In this document: positions 50,014-63,239 of the stretch, one piece after another | Layout: each line of letters begins with the position of its first letter | How positions within the stretch are numbered: position 1 is the stretch's first letter | NCBI RefSeq assembly: GCF_032854445.1 | Contig: NC_088295.1 | Location: forward strand, 88,249,836-88,313,835 | Direction: 5' to 3' | Length of the DNA: 64,000 bases | DNA from: Liolophura sinensis | Taxonomy: Eukaryota > Mollusca > Polyplacophora > Chitonida > Chitonidae | Notes under the pieces: model-generated | Told to the model about the DNA's origin: nothing | The model's database searches: none | What the model saw: the letters and a program-made list of their open reading frames with translations, nothing else | Program-made: the position numbers and the translations under genes

Positions 50014-50229
50014 CTGTAATTCTTCAACCTTTTTGCATGATTTCATTGTGTATATTCAAGGTTATTCTGGAGGCATTATTCTGTGTGGACTGAAAAAATA
50101 TACTTTTTGTGAAGCCCTAAAATTGGCCAATCCAACACATGTAGTTTAGTCTCCAACATCTGATTATAAATGTGCATAATTTGCACTGGACTTTGCTCTT
50201 TCATATACAAAAAGGTTGAGGAATTAAGG
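50014..50229 (-). mobile_element. MITE-like inverted-repeat element, copy 3
   Basis: Left end CTGTAATTCTTCAACCTTTT and right end AAAAGGTTGAGGAATTAAGG form inverted repeats of about 25 bp, flanked by TA (50012-50013 and 50230-50231). The interior aligns, inverted, with copies 1 and 2 (agccctaaaattggccaatc; tattctggaggcattattct). At 216 bp with no coding capacity, it is a non-autonomous DNA transposon. Confidence 0.8.
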
Positions 50230-50231
50230 TA

Positions 50232-53200
50232 ACAGAAATGGAAATACAAAGATTGAAAGTATTTAACAACATGAGAACTTTGTAAAATATTTAACTGTTG
50301 TTGTTATTGAACACTACTGATACACTCCATTCTCTGTGGAGGGGAACATTGATGGCCGTACACCTGGTTGTAACAGCATAGTCAGTCTGACTCGCCTCAT
50401 TTAAAGAGTGTGGGTACAGACATATACATGTGCAATGGGTTTACAGCACTGGTCTACTGTCAGATTTAGCTGTCCCATATCTAAATAACAATATGCACCC
50501 CTCCTGACCATATGGCAATGTGTCGGCAGGTCGGTGGACTTGCTCATTTGACTGATGTGTATTATTGTGACTAGATTGTTTTTGTCCCAGACTGTTTTTG
50601 GGGTCACCAGCTGGTATCTTCCTGTACCTGTTTTTGTATGGCAGATTCAGGATAGCTTTTACCTGCAGTTTGTTTGTTGTCGTACAAACGTGTAAGTGGG
50701 AAAATTTTTGTGTATTTAAGCAAATTTAGCTATGTAGACCGCATTGAAATTTGCTACATTCACATATGAGATAGGGGATTAAGATTTTGTACCTAAGATG
50801 CTCAAGTTTCAAGGGTTAAGTTTCATGGTATTTTGAGAAGAGTGATATTCACTGCAATCTTCAGACACTGAAGTACTCACAGGATGCCATATTCACATGT
50901 AAGTCTCAGTTATTGACTGGGCAATGTGTTTGAAGACATCCATGGACAAGACATGATTGAGATGCCAAGGATTAGACAGGTGGAAATATGTGAATGTAAG
51001 GACTATTTATTTGGACTTACCTATTCTCCCACTTTGTCTTTTGGTGATGTGTAGATATATAGGTATGTGCATGTATATACCAGGTGTTAAGTTTTCTGCA
51101 TGTTGGATCTCTACCTTTTGGTTCAGTTATGAACATGTGTGAATGCAGTTCTCTGTTCTCAATGTTTATGTGTTAATTGCCTTTCAGACTCATTGGTCTG
51201 TGAGGTTAGCATTTCAAGTTGAATGTGTTTGTACCTGGTGAAAAACTGTCCCTACAACTTATTTTTCTACTGGGTTAACAGTGCATTGGTAACTTACACA
51301 AAACTTGCGAAAACTACTTACAAAAAAGATCAGTGCTGTAATGCGATATTTGGGGGCATGCTAATGAATAGATGGTTTGCAATGGCAGCCATCTTTGAGA
51401 TAAGTATGAGTGTATTGCCCATTGTATGCCCTTACCAGCCGAGGGCCTCTGCCCAGCTTATGACACCTCTAACAGTACACACCCAGTGGGCGATACTCAA
51501 TATCACCTCCAAGATGACTGTCATCGCAAACCACCTATTAGGCAAGAGGTAGCTACATGTACATGTAGCTGGCAGTTATGAATTTGTATGAGAAGAAATG
51601 TCCAAATGTCTGGAGAAACTTTTAGCCACAGGTACAATGTAGCATACTAAATGTGCATTGGTTGGACCATCAGCCAATCCATTGTGTATAATGTATAAGA
51701 TCAACTTTTACAGATCAAGTTTGTCACAGCTTGAACTCCACCCATAGACCTAAGGGAAGCCGCCCTTTGAAGAGCTTAACCTGGGGTCAGTTTTGGATAA
51801 TACCTGCTAATTAGTGTCGGTTGTCATGGTGACAGCCAACCCTTTGATCCATGGTATAATCATGTTGTAATATTTCCAGATTCAGGCAACTCCTGATTAA
51901 CCTCACATACATTATGCAGGGGTTGCTTGACCTGCTTGAAAGTCTCCCTGCCAGAGGGAATATGTTGCTCATCAGTGGATATTAATACATCTGCTTGGAG
52001 ATTAAGTAATGACAGAAGATTTCCATATGTTTTACCTTGGTCTCATATGGTACCCAGATTTTTCACATATGTCACCAGCCGATGAGAGGGGAACAATGAA
52101 TGGGTAGGGGAGGAGTAATCAAACAGACAAGATTTTGTGACCTGGCAGTGCTGAGATATAAAAATGTACATTTAAATGGCAAAAAATATATTTATTGAAA
52201 CACCCTTTTTTTCAAAAACATCGAGTAAGAGCATGCATGTATTTATGAAATTTTAATATGTAGACAATACAGTTGACAAAACAGGAGTCTTTGAGTTAGG
52301 AGGAGGATGAGTACAATATGATTTGAAATGCATGTAGCTCCACCATGAACGTAAGTTTTCTGTCTTTAAAGTTTTCAGTAGAAAAGTATGGAGTACAAGT
52401 GTGGAACATTAGAGTAAATTAGTATGAAGGCCTTGAGTTTAGGTGAGGTACCTGGCATAAGCCATTATGCAGGCTGATTGGTACAGCCTGGTCCATCTCT
52501 TTATACAGCTGAAGCATCTCCCAGCTCTTACAGCCAAGGAGGCACCAACAGCTGATTATTTTGTACTTTTTTATGTGTAGAGGCAATAATGTGCACCAGA
52601 GTCTCAGTCTAACAAAAGGTGTTGAATTGAATGAGAGATGGTCAGTGACAAAAGTTGAGGGTTTGGGTGAACTTCAGAATTCCTTGCCCAGCAGTAATCT
52701 ACATGTACATGTATGACCTAAACCTTTGTTAATGTGGATAAGTCATGAAGGTACAATGAGTGACAGCTGTTGTGAAACCATCCATATCTAGGTAATAATG
52801 GGGAAGATGTATATGTTGATATAGAAATGTTTTTCTTTAACCTTCACAGATAACAGTACTGTAATATGATTTCTGCTAGTTTTCGGTATGGTGTTATTCT
52901 TTTACAGACACTCAGTCGTAATGAATGTTGAAAATGATTTACTTTTTTTGTATATGTTGTTCATCTGTGTCATCGCTTGCTCATTGTTTGCCATTGCACT
53001 ATCGATATATGCCTGTGTATAGGTTTCCATGATCATACTAACACCTTTTGATTTTGCCTTTCATGTTCTAAGGTCTTTTGTTAATGAGTTGATGGATGAA
53101 TGTTCAGTTAAGCCAGTAACAAATAGGTAGTCATATATACCTATATGTACTAATCCAGCGACCATGTGACATGTTTAAATGCAGCCATGCGTGGGAGAAT

Positions 53201-54819
53201 GAGATCTACATGGATACCAATGTGTGCACATATTGTCTCTTATAGTGACAGTATGTTTGTTTCTGTGCACACATACTATATGTTTCTGCTTGCGCTGCAG
53301 GTGTATTTAATACAATGTATTACTTAAATTGTACTGTACATGTGTTAATATTTTTGGTTGTCTTGCTTTCTTTTAGTATTTGTAAAAAAACATTTGTTCT
53401 TTTCTTTCTGCTGTGAATTTCTTTTTTCGTACAATTAATTTTTACCTGGGATAGTAGTGGATGGGACAGTCATTAAAACTATGTTCATTTGACGTAACTG
53501 ACAGGCCCTCCAGAAAAAGTACCCTACAATAAAGTTTTGATCAGGATTTTAAGAAAGGTTTCCTTTTGCATGTCTCTTTCCATGTTATTTATTTTAAAAC
53601 CCTATCATTTTTGTTAGCCTGGGTAAGACAAAGCAATCCCTACCGTTTTTTCTGAACAATAGGGTTGGGTTATCCTCAGCGAAGAATTTTTTTTATAGAT
53701 GGCCTGATTATGTGCCCTATGGCATAAAGTACTGTATATTAAGGTAACAACTTTCCAGCCAAACTGGCTATGTGTCAGCAGAACATTTTGTGACAGTAAC
53801 AGGCTGGAGTGCTGTGCAGGAATCAAATAGGTGTGTGGCTGCTGGTTTGGGCAGTGACCATAAGTTACATGGGTGGTATTGTCTGGGGGGACAGGCAGCT
53901 GTGCCTGAGGATGATAGGTGCAACAGCTGTACCTCTTAGCCCCAGACATAGTTATCTCTCCCCTCCCCCCCCCCCCCCCACATCTGCCTGACCTGGTGGG
54001 CCTGAACAACTGTGTCCTGTTAATTAAGTACATAATAAAGCATCTTCATTGATCTAACCAACAGTCCCACTGTCTGAAACACAAAACTGTTCACATGCCT
54101 TATACGAATATTACTTACAAAGCTATTAGAATTGGCCCGCATTGACAAAAATGCTGGCCAAAGCACATAATATTAACCTTATCAATGTATATGTGGTAGA
54201 GAGCAGGGTGTAATGCAAGGATCAGAAATGCCATAAATAAAATGAGGAAAGATTAGTTTTTCCAAAACCTTAAGTAGTTACTGAATTGGCCAAGAGTTAA
54301 AAACTTACTATGTACTCTTGCCTCATTCATGGGAAAAAGAACTCTGAGCTGTGTCTTTTTAAGAGAACAAAAGTTATGAGTCTTAGTCAGGGGATTCAGC
54401 CTGAAAGGATAGATGAAGTACTTGTTTGTTGGTGTATTGTGTTGAGTGAGACATCTAGAGTTTGACATTACGTTTGACTGAGATACCTACAGATTGGTTG
54501 GAAGACCGCCCTGGCCGAGGGGTTAGTGTTTTAGTAAATATTTGTTTCCTTGATATTAAATTCCCATTCATGCAGCTTGTCATCGGAAGAAATTTTCTGT
54601 TCTGGAAAGTTTCAAAGAATTTGGTAATTGAAATTAGAAAAAAAAAAATTCAAAGTTTAAGGGGTTTTCAATTTTTCCAGCATTTCTTGGTAAGATGTAG
54701 CCTGATTAATTATGTGAGGGAATTAAAAAAGCACTCCCTGGTGGTATGTTGATAATGAGATGTCCACACAGGCTGTTTGATGATGTGTTTTATATGGCCG
54801 AGCTAGAGTTCCTCTTCAC
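50232..54819. other. Non-coding gap
   Basis: No gene is recognised. A run of 15 C lies at 53965-53979. TACATGTACATGTA words occur at 51553-51569 and 52700-52715. The minus-strand frame 53614-54033 (139 codons) crosses the C-run and has no domain. Confidence 0.4.
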
Positions 54820-55250
54820 CGGATTTCTTGCCCCACATGGCTCTGACGGCTTGATCGGCCGGAATTGTCAACCAACTGCTGCACTAGAGCTGCACAACAA
54901 TGACAATTACGAAGCAGGAAATTAAGGCATATCAAATACTAAAGATTGGCCACTAAGATCGTCTGGCAAGCAGTGGCGTGAAATTGATCCTTGGGCACAC
55001 GTGCAATGAGTGCAGTCCAAGCACATGCTTTATTAACACATCACTGCATGATTTCACGCTTGTTTTAATTATCATGTAATATGAGAGGCTTAGCTCCTCA
55101 TCTCTTATCAGCTCTGCCGAGCATTTATGCTTAACTAATAATTTAAGATGGATTTAATACATTCAGCAGCTAGGGACAGGTTTAACCAGTCATTTCGGCT
55201 CTAATTGGACCCATGTGTCTATAATGCCATTTTATATTGATTCTTGATGC
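54820..55250. promoter_or_regulatory. Candidate regulatory block (motif-dense, repeat-free)
   Basis: The block is balanced in base composition, unlike the T/G-rich flanks, and dense in canonical words: CACGTG E-box (54998-55003), ACAACAATGACAATTA (Sox-like plus homeodomain-like, about 54894-54909), TTTTAATTATCATGTAAT (about 55063-55080) and CTTATCAGC (about 55104). It lies directly upstream of the exon candidate at 55290. Deep conservation is suspected but cannot be tested here. Confidence 0.25.
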
Positions 55251-55289
55251 AATTTTTCATGTACTTTTTTTTTTGTCTGTGAATTTCAG

Positions 55290-55360
55290 AAGTTCTGCAG
55301 GAACAAGCCTGTTTATCCAGGAAAGCAGATTCTTAGCCAGCTTTTGATGACAAAATTTAG
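55290..55360 (+). other. 71-nt exon candidate with strong splice sites
   Basis: A long pyrimidine tract and acceptor (tttttttttgtctgtgaatttcag, AG at 55288-55289) precede 71 nt open in one frame only (KFCRNKPVYPGKQIL, then SQLLMTKF), ending at a donor TTTAG|GTAAGA (GT at 55361). It is less T-rich than its surroundings. The peptide is not one I can place. Of the small candidates this one has the best acceptor. Confidence 0.28.
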
Positions 55361-58300
55361 GTAAGATTTATCTTTTTAATCTAGAGCCAAATTTTGGAGC
55401 TTGGCAAACAAAATTGATTGCCCAAGCCTCAATTGATTGGTTACAAGTCAGGTCAACAACAAATATTGTAGCATTGACATGTGGTCTGCTGCAGACTTCG
55501 GGTCCTCTTTCATGTGCTTCTAGGATAAGGTCTTCCTTTTCAGAAGGATGTTATTGAAAATGTTTGCTTTTTTTCTGGTTGTCCATGAAGCTTTTAAAAG
55601 TGAAAGGATGCAGGCCCAATCTGCACATGTGTTTGGTGGTTTTAGCCACAATGAAATGCTTGTTTGCATTCCTCCAGTACCACTGAAGGTTATTTGAAGC
55701 TGCAAGAAAGATGGCTGAAGCTGGAAAAATTGCAATGATTCTGCTGGCATATTTAAGACATCGCACTATAGTTTCCTGTATGAAATCAATCCTGCTATAA
55801 TCAATGTCCATGTGCCGCCCATCCCTGCTGCAGAATGCCCTCCCGGATTTTTGTCTGGTTATTAATTTTTCTCCTTGCACTGAAGCTGGGTCCATTACCC
55901 ATGTCGGTCTATCCATGGTCTCTATGGGACGATGTTAAACTAAAAGAAGGACATAAAGTCAAGTTTAGGAGAAGTCGCTGAAGGATAACTGTAAATGGTT
56001 GTCTGCTAGATAACATACACCCAGTAGGACTACTTCCTGCCCTATTGTAGCACAGACTGACACAGTCAATTGTATTCAACACAACAGTAAACTGATAAAC
56101 TCAAATTGCTTTCTAAAAAATGTATTAATATGAAATAACCAGACAAAGAACTTTCTTCTAAGAAGGTATCAAATGACCTTGAACCTTGTTATTGATATGA
56201 GTCAGAGTTTGAATGAAATACGTTCACTGTGGTTTATGATCACATGACTCTACTTTAAACCACAAATCCTACATATTCCTTGTGTTTGTGTATGGTGTTG
56301 ATTTTCATGATATATATGATGCTAAGACTAGATTCTCCAGCTCACTGATCATGGGGTCCTGGGGAGAATGGGACTGATCACACTTGTGTGACCCTTTTAA
56401 ATCTCATTGAACACTACCTGGCTTTCTCCAGTATGTCGTGCATATCTGTACATGCACGTCACATGTGAGAAAGTTCATTAGTAACTTTTCAAAGGTTGGT
56501 GGTTTACCCCAGGCGCTGTGGTTCTTCCACTAGTAAACAGAGCTGCCATTGTGTGGAACGGAAAATTCATGAGTGTGGAGATAAACAACAATCAAAGAAG
56601 TATATATTACTGCAAGATGATCTTCATTTGTCTCTGTCGTTTTTTAAGACTTATTAAATGCCTCATATTGGATTCTTTTCATTTAGAATTAGATATATTG
56701 GAAGCAGTTGTAATTGTCTCCGATGCTGTTTTGTTATGGCACCAGAAACGTTTACTACATGTATGCCGGTGTATCTTACTGCTATTTTTGTTGTTCATAT
56801 TGTAAAACTGGCATGATTTAGTCTTAGCCTGATGGACAGTTACACCACTAGCTACTCTGGTGTATGTAATTTCATTCATTCATTGGCCAAGGCACTATAG
56901 GTCCTGAACTTAAGCTCCTCTGTTTCTTCTAACACGGTGTTAAAAAGTCGGCTATTTGTTGTTGTTGTTCAGGACAAATAGCAGCATGAGAAGCTCTTGT
57001 TTCTTCTGAGGGAATTTTTGCCAGCCAATAATTGCCAGTGGATGTCCATGTAGGAGATAAATTGAGTGAGTTTGTGAGGGTGGGGAGAGTCTGGTCAGAC
57101 ATGAGTTTAGCCTGGCAAGAGGGCTGTCTGTTATGACATGGGAGACTGTGGATGATAGATGAAGGCAATTTACCTCTTACTGTCAAGGAGCACATGTCCA
57201 TCTGAAGCCTCCCTGAATGTACAAATCCCTCTACTGACCATGTTTTAGTCGGGATTCTCCCAACAGAATGGGGTTCTCCCTACAGAATGGATATTAACCA
57301 TAGAGTTCTCCAGTACATAATGAATCTTAACCGAGGTTGAAAGGTTTTATTACTGGATGAGGTTTCAGTAACTTTCCTTGTTATTAAACATTGTTGCTCA
57401 GTACATGTATGTATGGTCATTCTGATGTATTGTTCATCTATGTAACATCAAAAATCAGTACCTCAAATTCTTCACCACTTTTTACCGGTTTTCAACTTTT
57501 AATCAGTCAGATCTTTAAAACCTAATGTTCCTTCATAACAAGTATAATTTAAATAATAAGACAGAAAACAGTTAAAGTACATTTAAACATGATAATATAA
57601 AATACATCACCTAAAGGCAACTAGCTCACAGGAGGGGCAGTGCAGTGGTTGATGTATATTTGTTTAGGATAAACCTATCCTGCTCCACCCTTGTATAGAA
57701 ATGGCAAAAATCATGACATGAGGGGATGTTGAATTGCTTATGCTCTGTGTGCATATTAATTTCCATAAATTATCAACATCATGACTTGCCTTGTGTAATG
57801 AGCTGATGTTTTCCATTCATGTGTTTATCATGTGCCTTGCTACCAAACCTAAGTATAGAAATTGCAAAAATCATTTATTACTTTGATGAAGTGTGACCTT
57901 GTCTTGCATTAGATACCTGTGTGGTGTGGTGCATACATCTGGTTTGCCACCGTTATTAAGTATCAGAGGTAATGTCTTTAGTCCAGATACTCAAGTAACA
58001 TGTACAGGTAACTTGTTGTGTTTTCTTCTGACATAAGGAAGAGTTGTAATGAATTCTTTGCAAGGTGTTTTGATGTACACACTTTAGAACAACCAACCCA
58101 GCTGGATTTCCTTCAGCATATTCAGTACATGTTATTATCTGTTAATGGCTTGCACACTCATACTGTGATAAACCGCATATGCCGTATGAAGGATATTTTT
58201 GAGAAGTGACTGACAAATAGAGAGAAATCCACACTGAATAAATTGCTAACAGAATCATCTAGCGGCCACTACTATACCTGCTTTAACTGATTTCCTCTAG

Positions 58301-61300
58301 AACTTTTCAAACATTATGCAATTTGCAGTCATTATTTATTCATTAATATTAGATTGCATCTGCGAGAGTTATGGGTATTATTAATCAGGCCTAACAATTT
58401 TTTGATGGAAGAAAAACATTGTCATTTATAAATAATTTGGTGCTCAAAACAATGTGAACAAGGGGAAATGGCAAAATGGTGTTGTTTGGACCAGTTGGAA
58501 TCGTACAGTTTGTGTTGAACAGAAATGTTCTTTTCTGCTGAATCAGTACTATGATTTAGTTTTGAAGGGTTCATGGTTTTGGGACTTTTTTTTCCTGTGT
58601 TTTGGTTCTTCAGGTATTCTGCATGATTGTGCTGTTTTTTTCATCTTGCAAGCCTTCACTGGCTGGTCTGTTTTTGTTATTGGTGTGGACAGACTAGGCA
58701 GATTGTTTTAGTGCAGCTGGGGACACGGCAGGTGTTGGTTATTGACGAGACCTGAGATATGACAGAGATTGTTACAGGCCAGTACACACTCGGGGACAGC
58801 CTCAGTAAACTTGCCAGCCTTGATGCTCTTTCTTGAGCTGTTTTATCGAGAAACATTTCTAATAGCGGGCTGATTAACACTCCATGTCAATCAATGCTTT
58901 CCGATCAAGTCCGCCTTCGCATCCTTGGACGGTTGAGATTTTAAGATCAGCTATCATCAAAGAATGTAGGGAGTAGCAGGCAATGTAATATTTGATTTTA
59001 TCAGAATATCAGTTATGGGCAAACTGACAAAGCTGTTTTTGACAGAAGCGTTTATATTCTGGTCTCAGATTAATGGGAGAATTGAGAAACTCCTCACCGC
59101 CTTCTGACATATGACATGTAAACATTTACCCAGTGTTACAACGAGGTGAGGGCAGCTAATGGAGATTCTCTACATGTCAGCAGAGACATTTTCCCAGATT
59201 CCACAAGATATTCTGTGTCACTGGCAGCTATAAAAGTCTGCAAAGATCATGTCCAATCAAGATCTGTCACATCATATAACTTTATATTGAGGAAGGGCTG
59301 CAGTTAAAGGGCCAAATTCCAAAGATGAAAGGAAGGATATTCCTGCGCAAAAGACAATCTGTTTGATCAAACCAGTTAAAATGGCAGATTGTGCAAGGTC
59401 ATTATATCAAAATTCTCTTTTATGGTGTTTTGCCTAAAACTGATTAACACAACCATAAGATTCTCAAAAATATTGAGTCCCCATCAGTGACAGCTTGTGT
59501 GAAAATGCCAGTTTTATCATGATTTCAGTCCACATGTTTGAACTTTGATAAGGCATGAGGAGAAATTTACATAGACTTATCTTTGTGGTAGCTTTACAAT
59601 ATTTATGGTTAAAAGTCAATCGTGAATTCATATAATGTAAACGCCCTTCCTAAAATATTCAATTCAAATGAAAACTTCAGTTTATTTATACTGTAAACAG
59701 CAAATAAAGAAGATTCTATCTGCTCATAATTTTGTCCACTGGTTTGAAATCTGCTGGCCTTCAACAGCTCATAAAACACTGACATGTGAGAATATTTATT
59801 AGAAACCTAGAGAGAAGTCCCAGAGATTGTAGACAAAGTAACTGGATAGATTGGAGTGATGCTGTGGAGGAAGGTAGAAAAACAATGACCATCTGTGAAA
59901 ACAATGTTATCAGAGAGAGAGAAAGTAGCGTAGGATACCAGATGTGCTGAAGCCCCACATCAGTGGTAATAGAACTGATGAGATGTGCGAATGGAGACAG
60001 ACAGTGTACCCTGCATCACATCTCCTGCAGCAGAGGTCTGTAAACTGGTGGTGCAATGTTGTGATGTTTGATACCACATGGCTGGGCACAGGGTCTGGTC
60101 AGTAGGGGCTGGGTGGGATGTTTACTAATCTGTACCTACATGGTGACCACTGGGGCACTTCATCGCGGGCAATGTTACATATAACTCCTAATGGACAGAG
60201 GCATAAATCAATTGTCAGCATGGATCACTGGAGCAGTGTCAGTTTTTTTGGAATGGCGTGTATGATATAGAGCATGAATTCCCTCATGGGCAGTAAAATC
60301 TCATCTTTGCACTTCAGACTAATGTGATTAAAACTTAGTGTTCTAATGAACATTCATGTACTGTAGTATCATGAATGTTAATGTAATTTAAGAATGATTT
60401 CTTGTAACTAATGAATTGAAGGGATGTTTTATGCTACAAAAATTGAAAATGAGCTGAAGAGTGCAGTCAATACTTGGATTTAATTGAGCTTTGGTTAGAT
60501 GGATTGTTTTTGTGGTGTAATAACAGGCATGTAAATTTATTGGCAGTGCAATGAAAAGCCTTGGGGGTGATAACTAGGCGTCAGGCTTATTACCTCACAA
60601 GGCTGGTCCATTCTCTGACTTCGCTCTGTATTACAACACTGCTTGCCCCTGATTGCTTCGAGCCAATGCTATATTGTGTTTTTCGGTTTCCTGACAAATT
60701 AGATTCTCAAGCTGTATTGGCTGTTAGCAGTTGCTCACTATCGGGCAGAGAATAACATTTTGCCAATGAAACCATTCACACTTTTGTTGTACTGTGCTAT
60801 TACCTTGTGAGATTGAACAAATTGCGGCGACTATCTTTTGGCGGGGCACCTCGGAGCTGTAACGGAGAGGAAATGAAGGGCACTGAAGAGTCATCCTGGT
60901 GGATGGTGGTTCACTGTCCCCACACGGACTTTCACCTTCTGCTCAATCAACGTCTTAATTAGTCTCCAAACCATGGTAATTTCCTTAAGTTTAAAGGCTA
61001 AATGTCCTTTTGGCACAACAGCATAGTTCATGCTCTGCTTTAATTACATGTGTGCATTTATTTATGCCGATAGGCAATTTTTGCTTGCAGGTACAGGTAT
61101 AGCTATGAGTATAATAGCATACCGTAAATTCTCCTGTTGGTTTGGAGTGATATATTTTTTTAACATTGAGTCCAAAGTGATTGGTTAATATTTAATTTAA
61201 TTTAAAACTTATTAAATATAATTTGTGTTTTTAAAAGAGAATACTTACCTATAGACCACATTTATCTACCAGTTTCCCATTTCTACATAGGACGTGAATT

Positions 61301-62719
61301 GGTGACAGGGAACTGTACCCATGCTCTTGCCCTGTGTCCTGCCATGTGAAAAGCTCTGTAACTGGATGTTAGAAAACAAACATGTTTTAAGGCCAAGCCA
61401 GCAGTGAAAACAAAAGAGTATATGTCAAGTGTGCAGTGTGGTGTGTGACAGATTTGGACAGCTGGATTGTAATGTTCCTTTCTATCACACAGGCAGGCTG
61501 ACATGACCAAACCCAGGGCTGTACACTTAGGCCGCTGTAGAGTAAGTCAGACTGATCTGAAATCAAGGGGAAGGGTTTATGTATGTTAGGGGGTACAGGA
61601 GCTCCCCATGGGGTATAGACAGCTGCCCTACCCAGCTGCAGGGGACATACCATCTTCAGTCAGCCCAAACCTCTCCCATATATAGCACCATGAACACAGG
61701 CCTCTTTGAGTGAATTCCTTGCTTTGCTATAGTCCAGGTTGTCTTTGAAGCGCCCCCCCCCCCCCCCAATCCCATTTGCTGGATGGATTGCTGCATCTAT
61801 CTCTGGCTGTATTTATTTGAATGTTAGGACATGAATGGGCCACATGTGTATTGGGTTTGACATTGTTCATCAATCCTATATGGCAGGGCTCTTTCCTGTA
61901 ATGTGGGAGGACGTGATATGGTTTGTGGTAAATAGCATCAATGTTCTCCCCATGTGTCCCGTCGCTGATGTTATTATGTGGACGTCTATTTAATTGTACA
62001 AGCACCACGCTTCTAAGAACATTTGTTATCTGTTACGTTGACAGCTCTGTAATGGAAGCAAAATTTGATGTATTTGTATGCATAAGTGTATATATTGATG
62101 TGCATAAGTAAAGGTAAATCGTGTTAAGGGCTGTATGAACATGTGGCATTGGGTTCATCTTTACTTAATAATTTAGATACCTACATGTACATGTATACTA
62201 CATTGTATTATGCTCCATAGAAGAAAACAACAAATTGGAGTATTTGTTAGACAAATAATGGCTGCTGGCGAGCATTTGGTTGCTATAGCTGTAGCAGTAA
62301 CTTAATGTACATTTATCTGACTAGTACAGGGCTAACACACTGTAACTGTCTGACTACAGCCAATAGTTGACTTAAAAGAATCCCCCCTGCCAGCCTTGCC
62401 TAATTTCCTCAAGCTGTGGGACCCTGGGGGAATCCACCATAATAATCAGTCCTGGGGAGAAGTCTAGTGATCTGTCCAGCACTTCCAGACTGTCCCTTTA
62501 AGACCAGTATCAGTGACCAGACTCCCTGTCTTTGGGGTCAGTCAGCCTAAATTAGCTGCTCTCTTAGCCAGAGATCTTGGGCTTATCTTCCTAATGGTCA
62601 TTTAAACCCTTGGACTGTCACAATATGTTAGAGAGTGTACATGATGTGGGGCCGGGAGGCTGGGAATACCACAGTTGTTATCTAGGCAATCTCTGCCTTC
62701 ATCCACCAAGATCAGACCG
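55361..62719. other. Long non-coding stretch, patches possibly regulatory
   Basis: No gene or SINE is recognised. A run of 15 C lies at 61753-61767. The part 60560-60960 is balanced, has several CpGs (attgcggcgactatcttttg; ggcggggcacctcggagctg) and could be regulatory. The minus-strand frame 55551-55916 (121 codons) and others have no recognisable domain. Confidence 0.35.
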
Positions 62720-63012
62720 TTAACAGTAAATGACTTAATCTGACCATCACACCTCATGGACATCTAGATGAATAATTTTGCATAATTATTTGCTGGATTC
62801 TGTGAGAAGACTTTCATAAAACAGTCTTTGCCTTTAATGCTCCCTGGTGGTGTCCACATTTTAACAGTAAATGACTTAATCCTGTCATCACACCACATGG
62901 GCACATGGATATACACATCTTTTTATCGTGGATTACAGTAATTTTGCATAATTTTCACAGAACCCTGTGAGAAGTCTGCTATAAACAGTCTTTGTTCCTG
63001 ATGTTCTCCTGT
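62720..63012. repeat. Diverged direct duplication, about 141-bp unit, two copies
   Basis: Copies start with ttaacagtaaatgacttaat at 62720 and again at 62861. They share ccatcacacc/tcatcacacc, aattttgcataatt, ctgtgagaag and aaacagtctttg in the same order. Insertions differ, so the event is old. Retention of the order suggests either a conserved element or an old microsatellite-free duplication. Confidence 0.8.
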
Positions 63013-63239
63013 TTTTTGGCCCAGCTCAACTCTCCCCATACACTCCCCCTCTCCCCCGCTGTATACATGAATTATACATACATGTAACATTCCTGGTGTC
63101 ATTTTGAAGAAATGTGAAAAATGTCTTAATAGTCACTTGTTCCATGGCTGGTCACATTAATGCTGTGTGGGTGAGGTTTTGTACGACAAAGAAAGTGCAT
63201 CAGTTTTGTGTAATAAAGTTTGACTATGGGTACTTACTC
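63013..63239. other. Short non-coding gap
   Basis: Nothing is recognised. Confidence 0.4.

Noticed and set aside
53614-54033. 139-codon minus-strand frame
   Set aside because: It crosses a 15-base C-run (read as Gly-Gly-Gly) and has no recognisable domain or splice support.
55551-55916. 121-codon minus-strand frame
   Set aside because: No domain recognised, overlapped by another minus-strand frame, and opposite to the apparent direction of transcription; could not be supported beyond its length.
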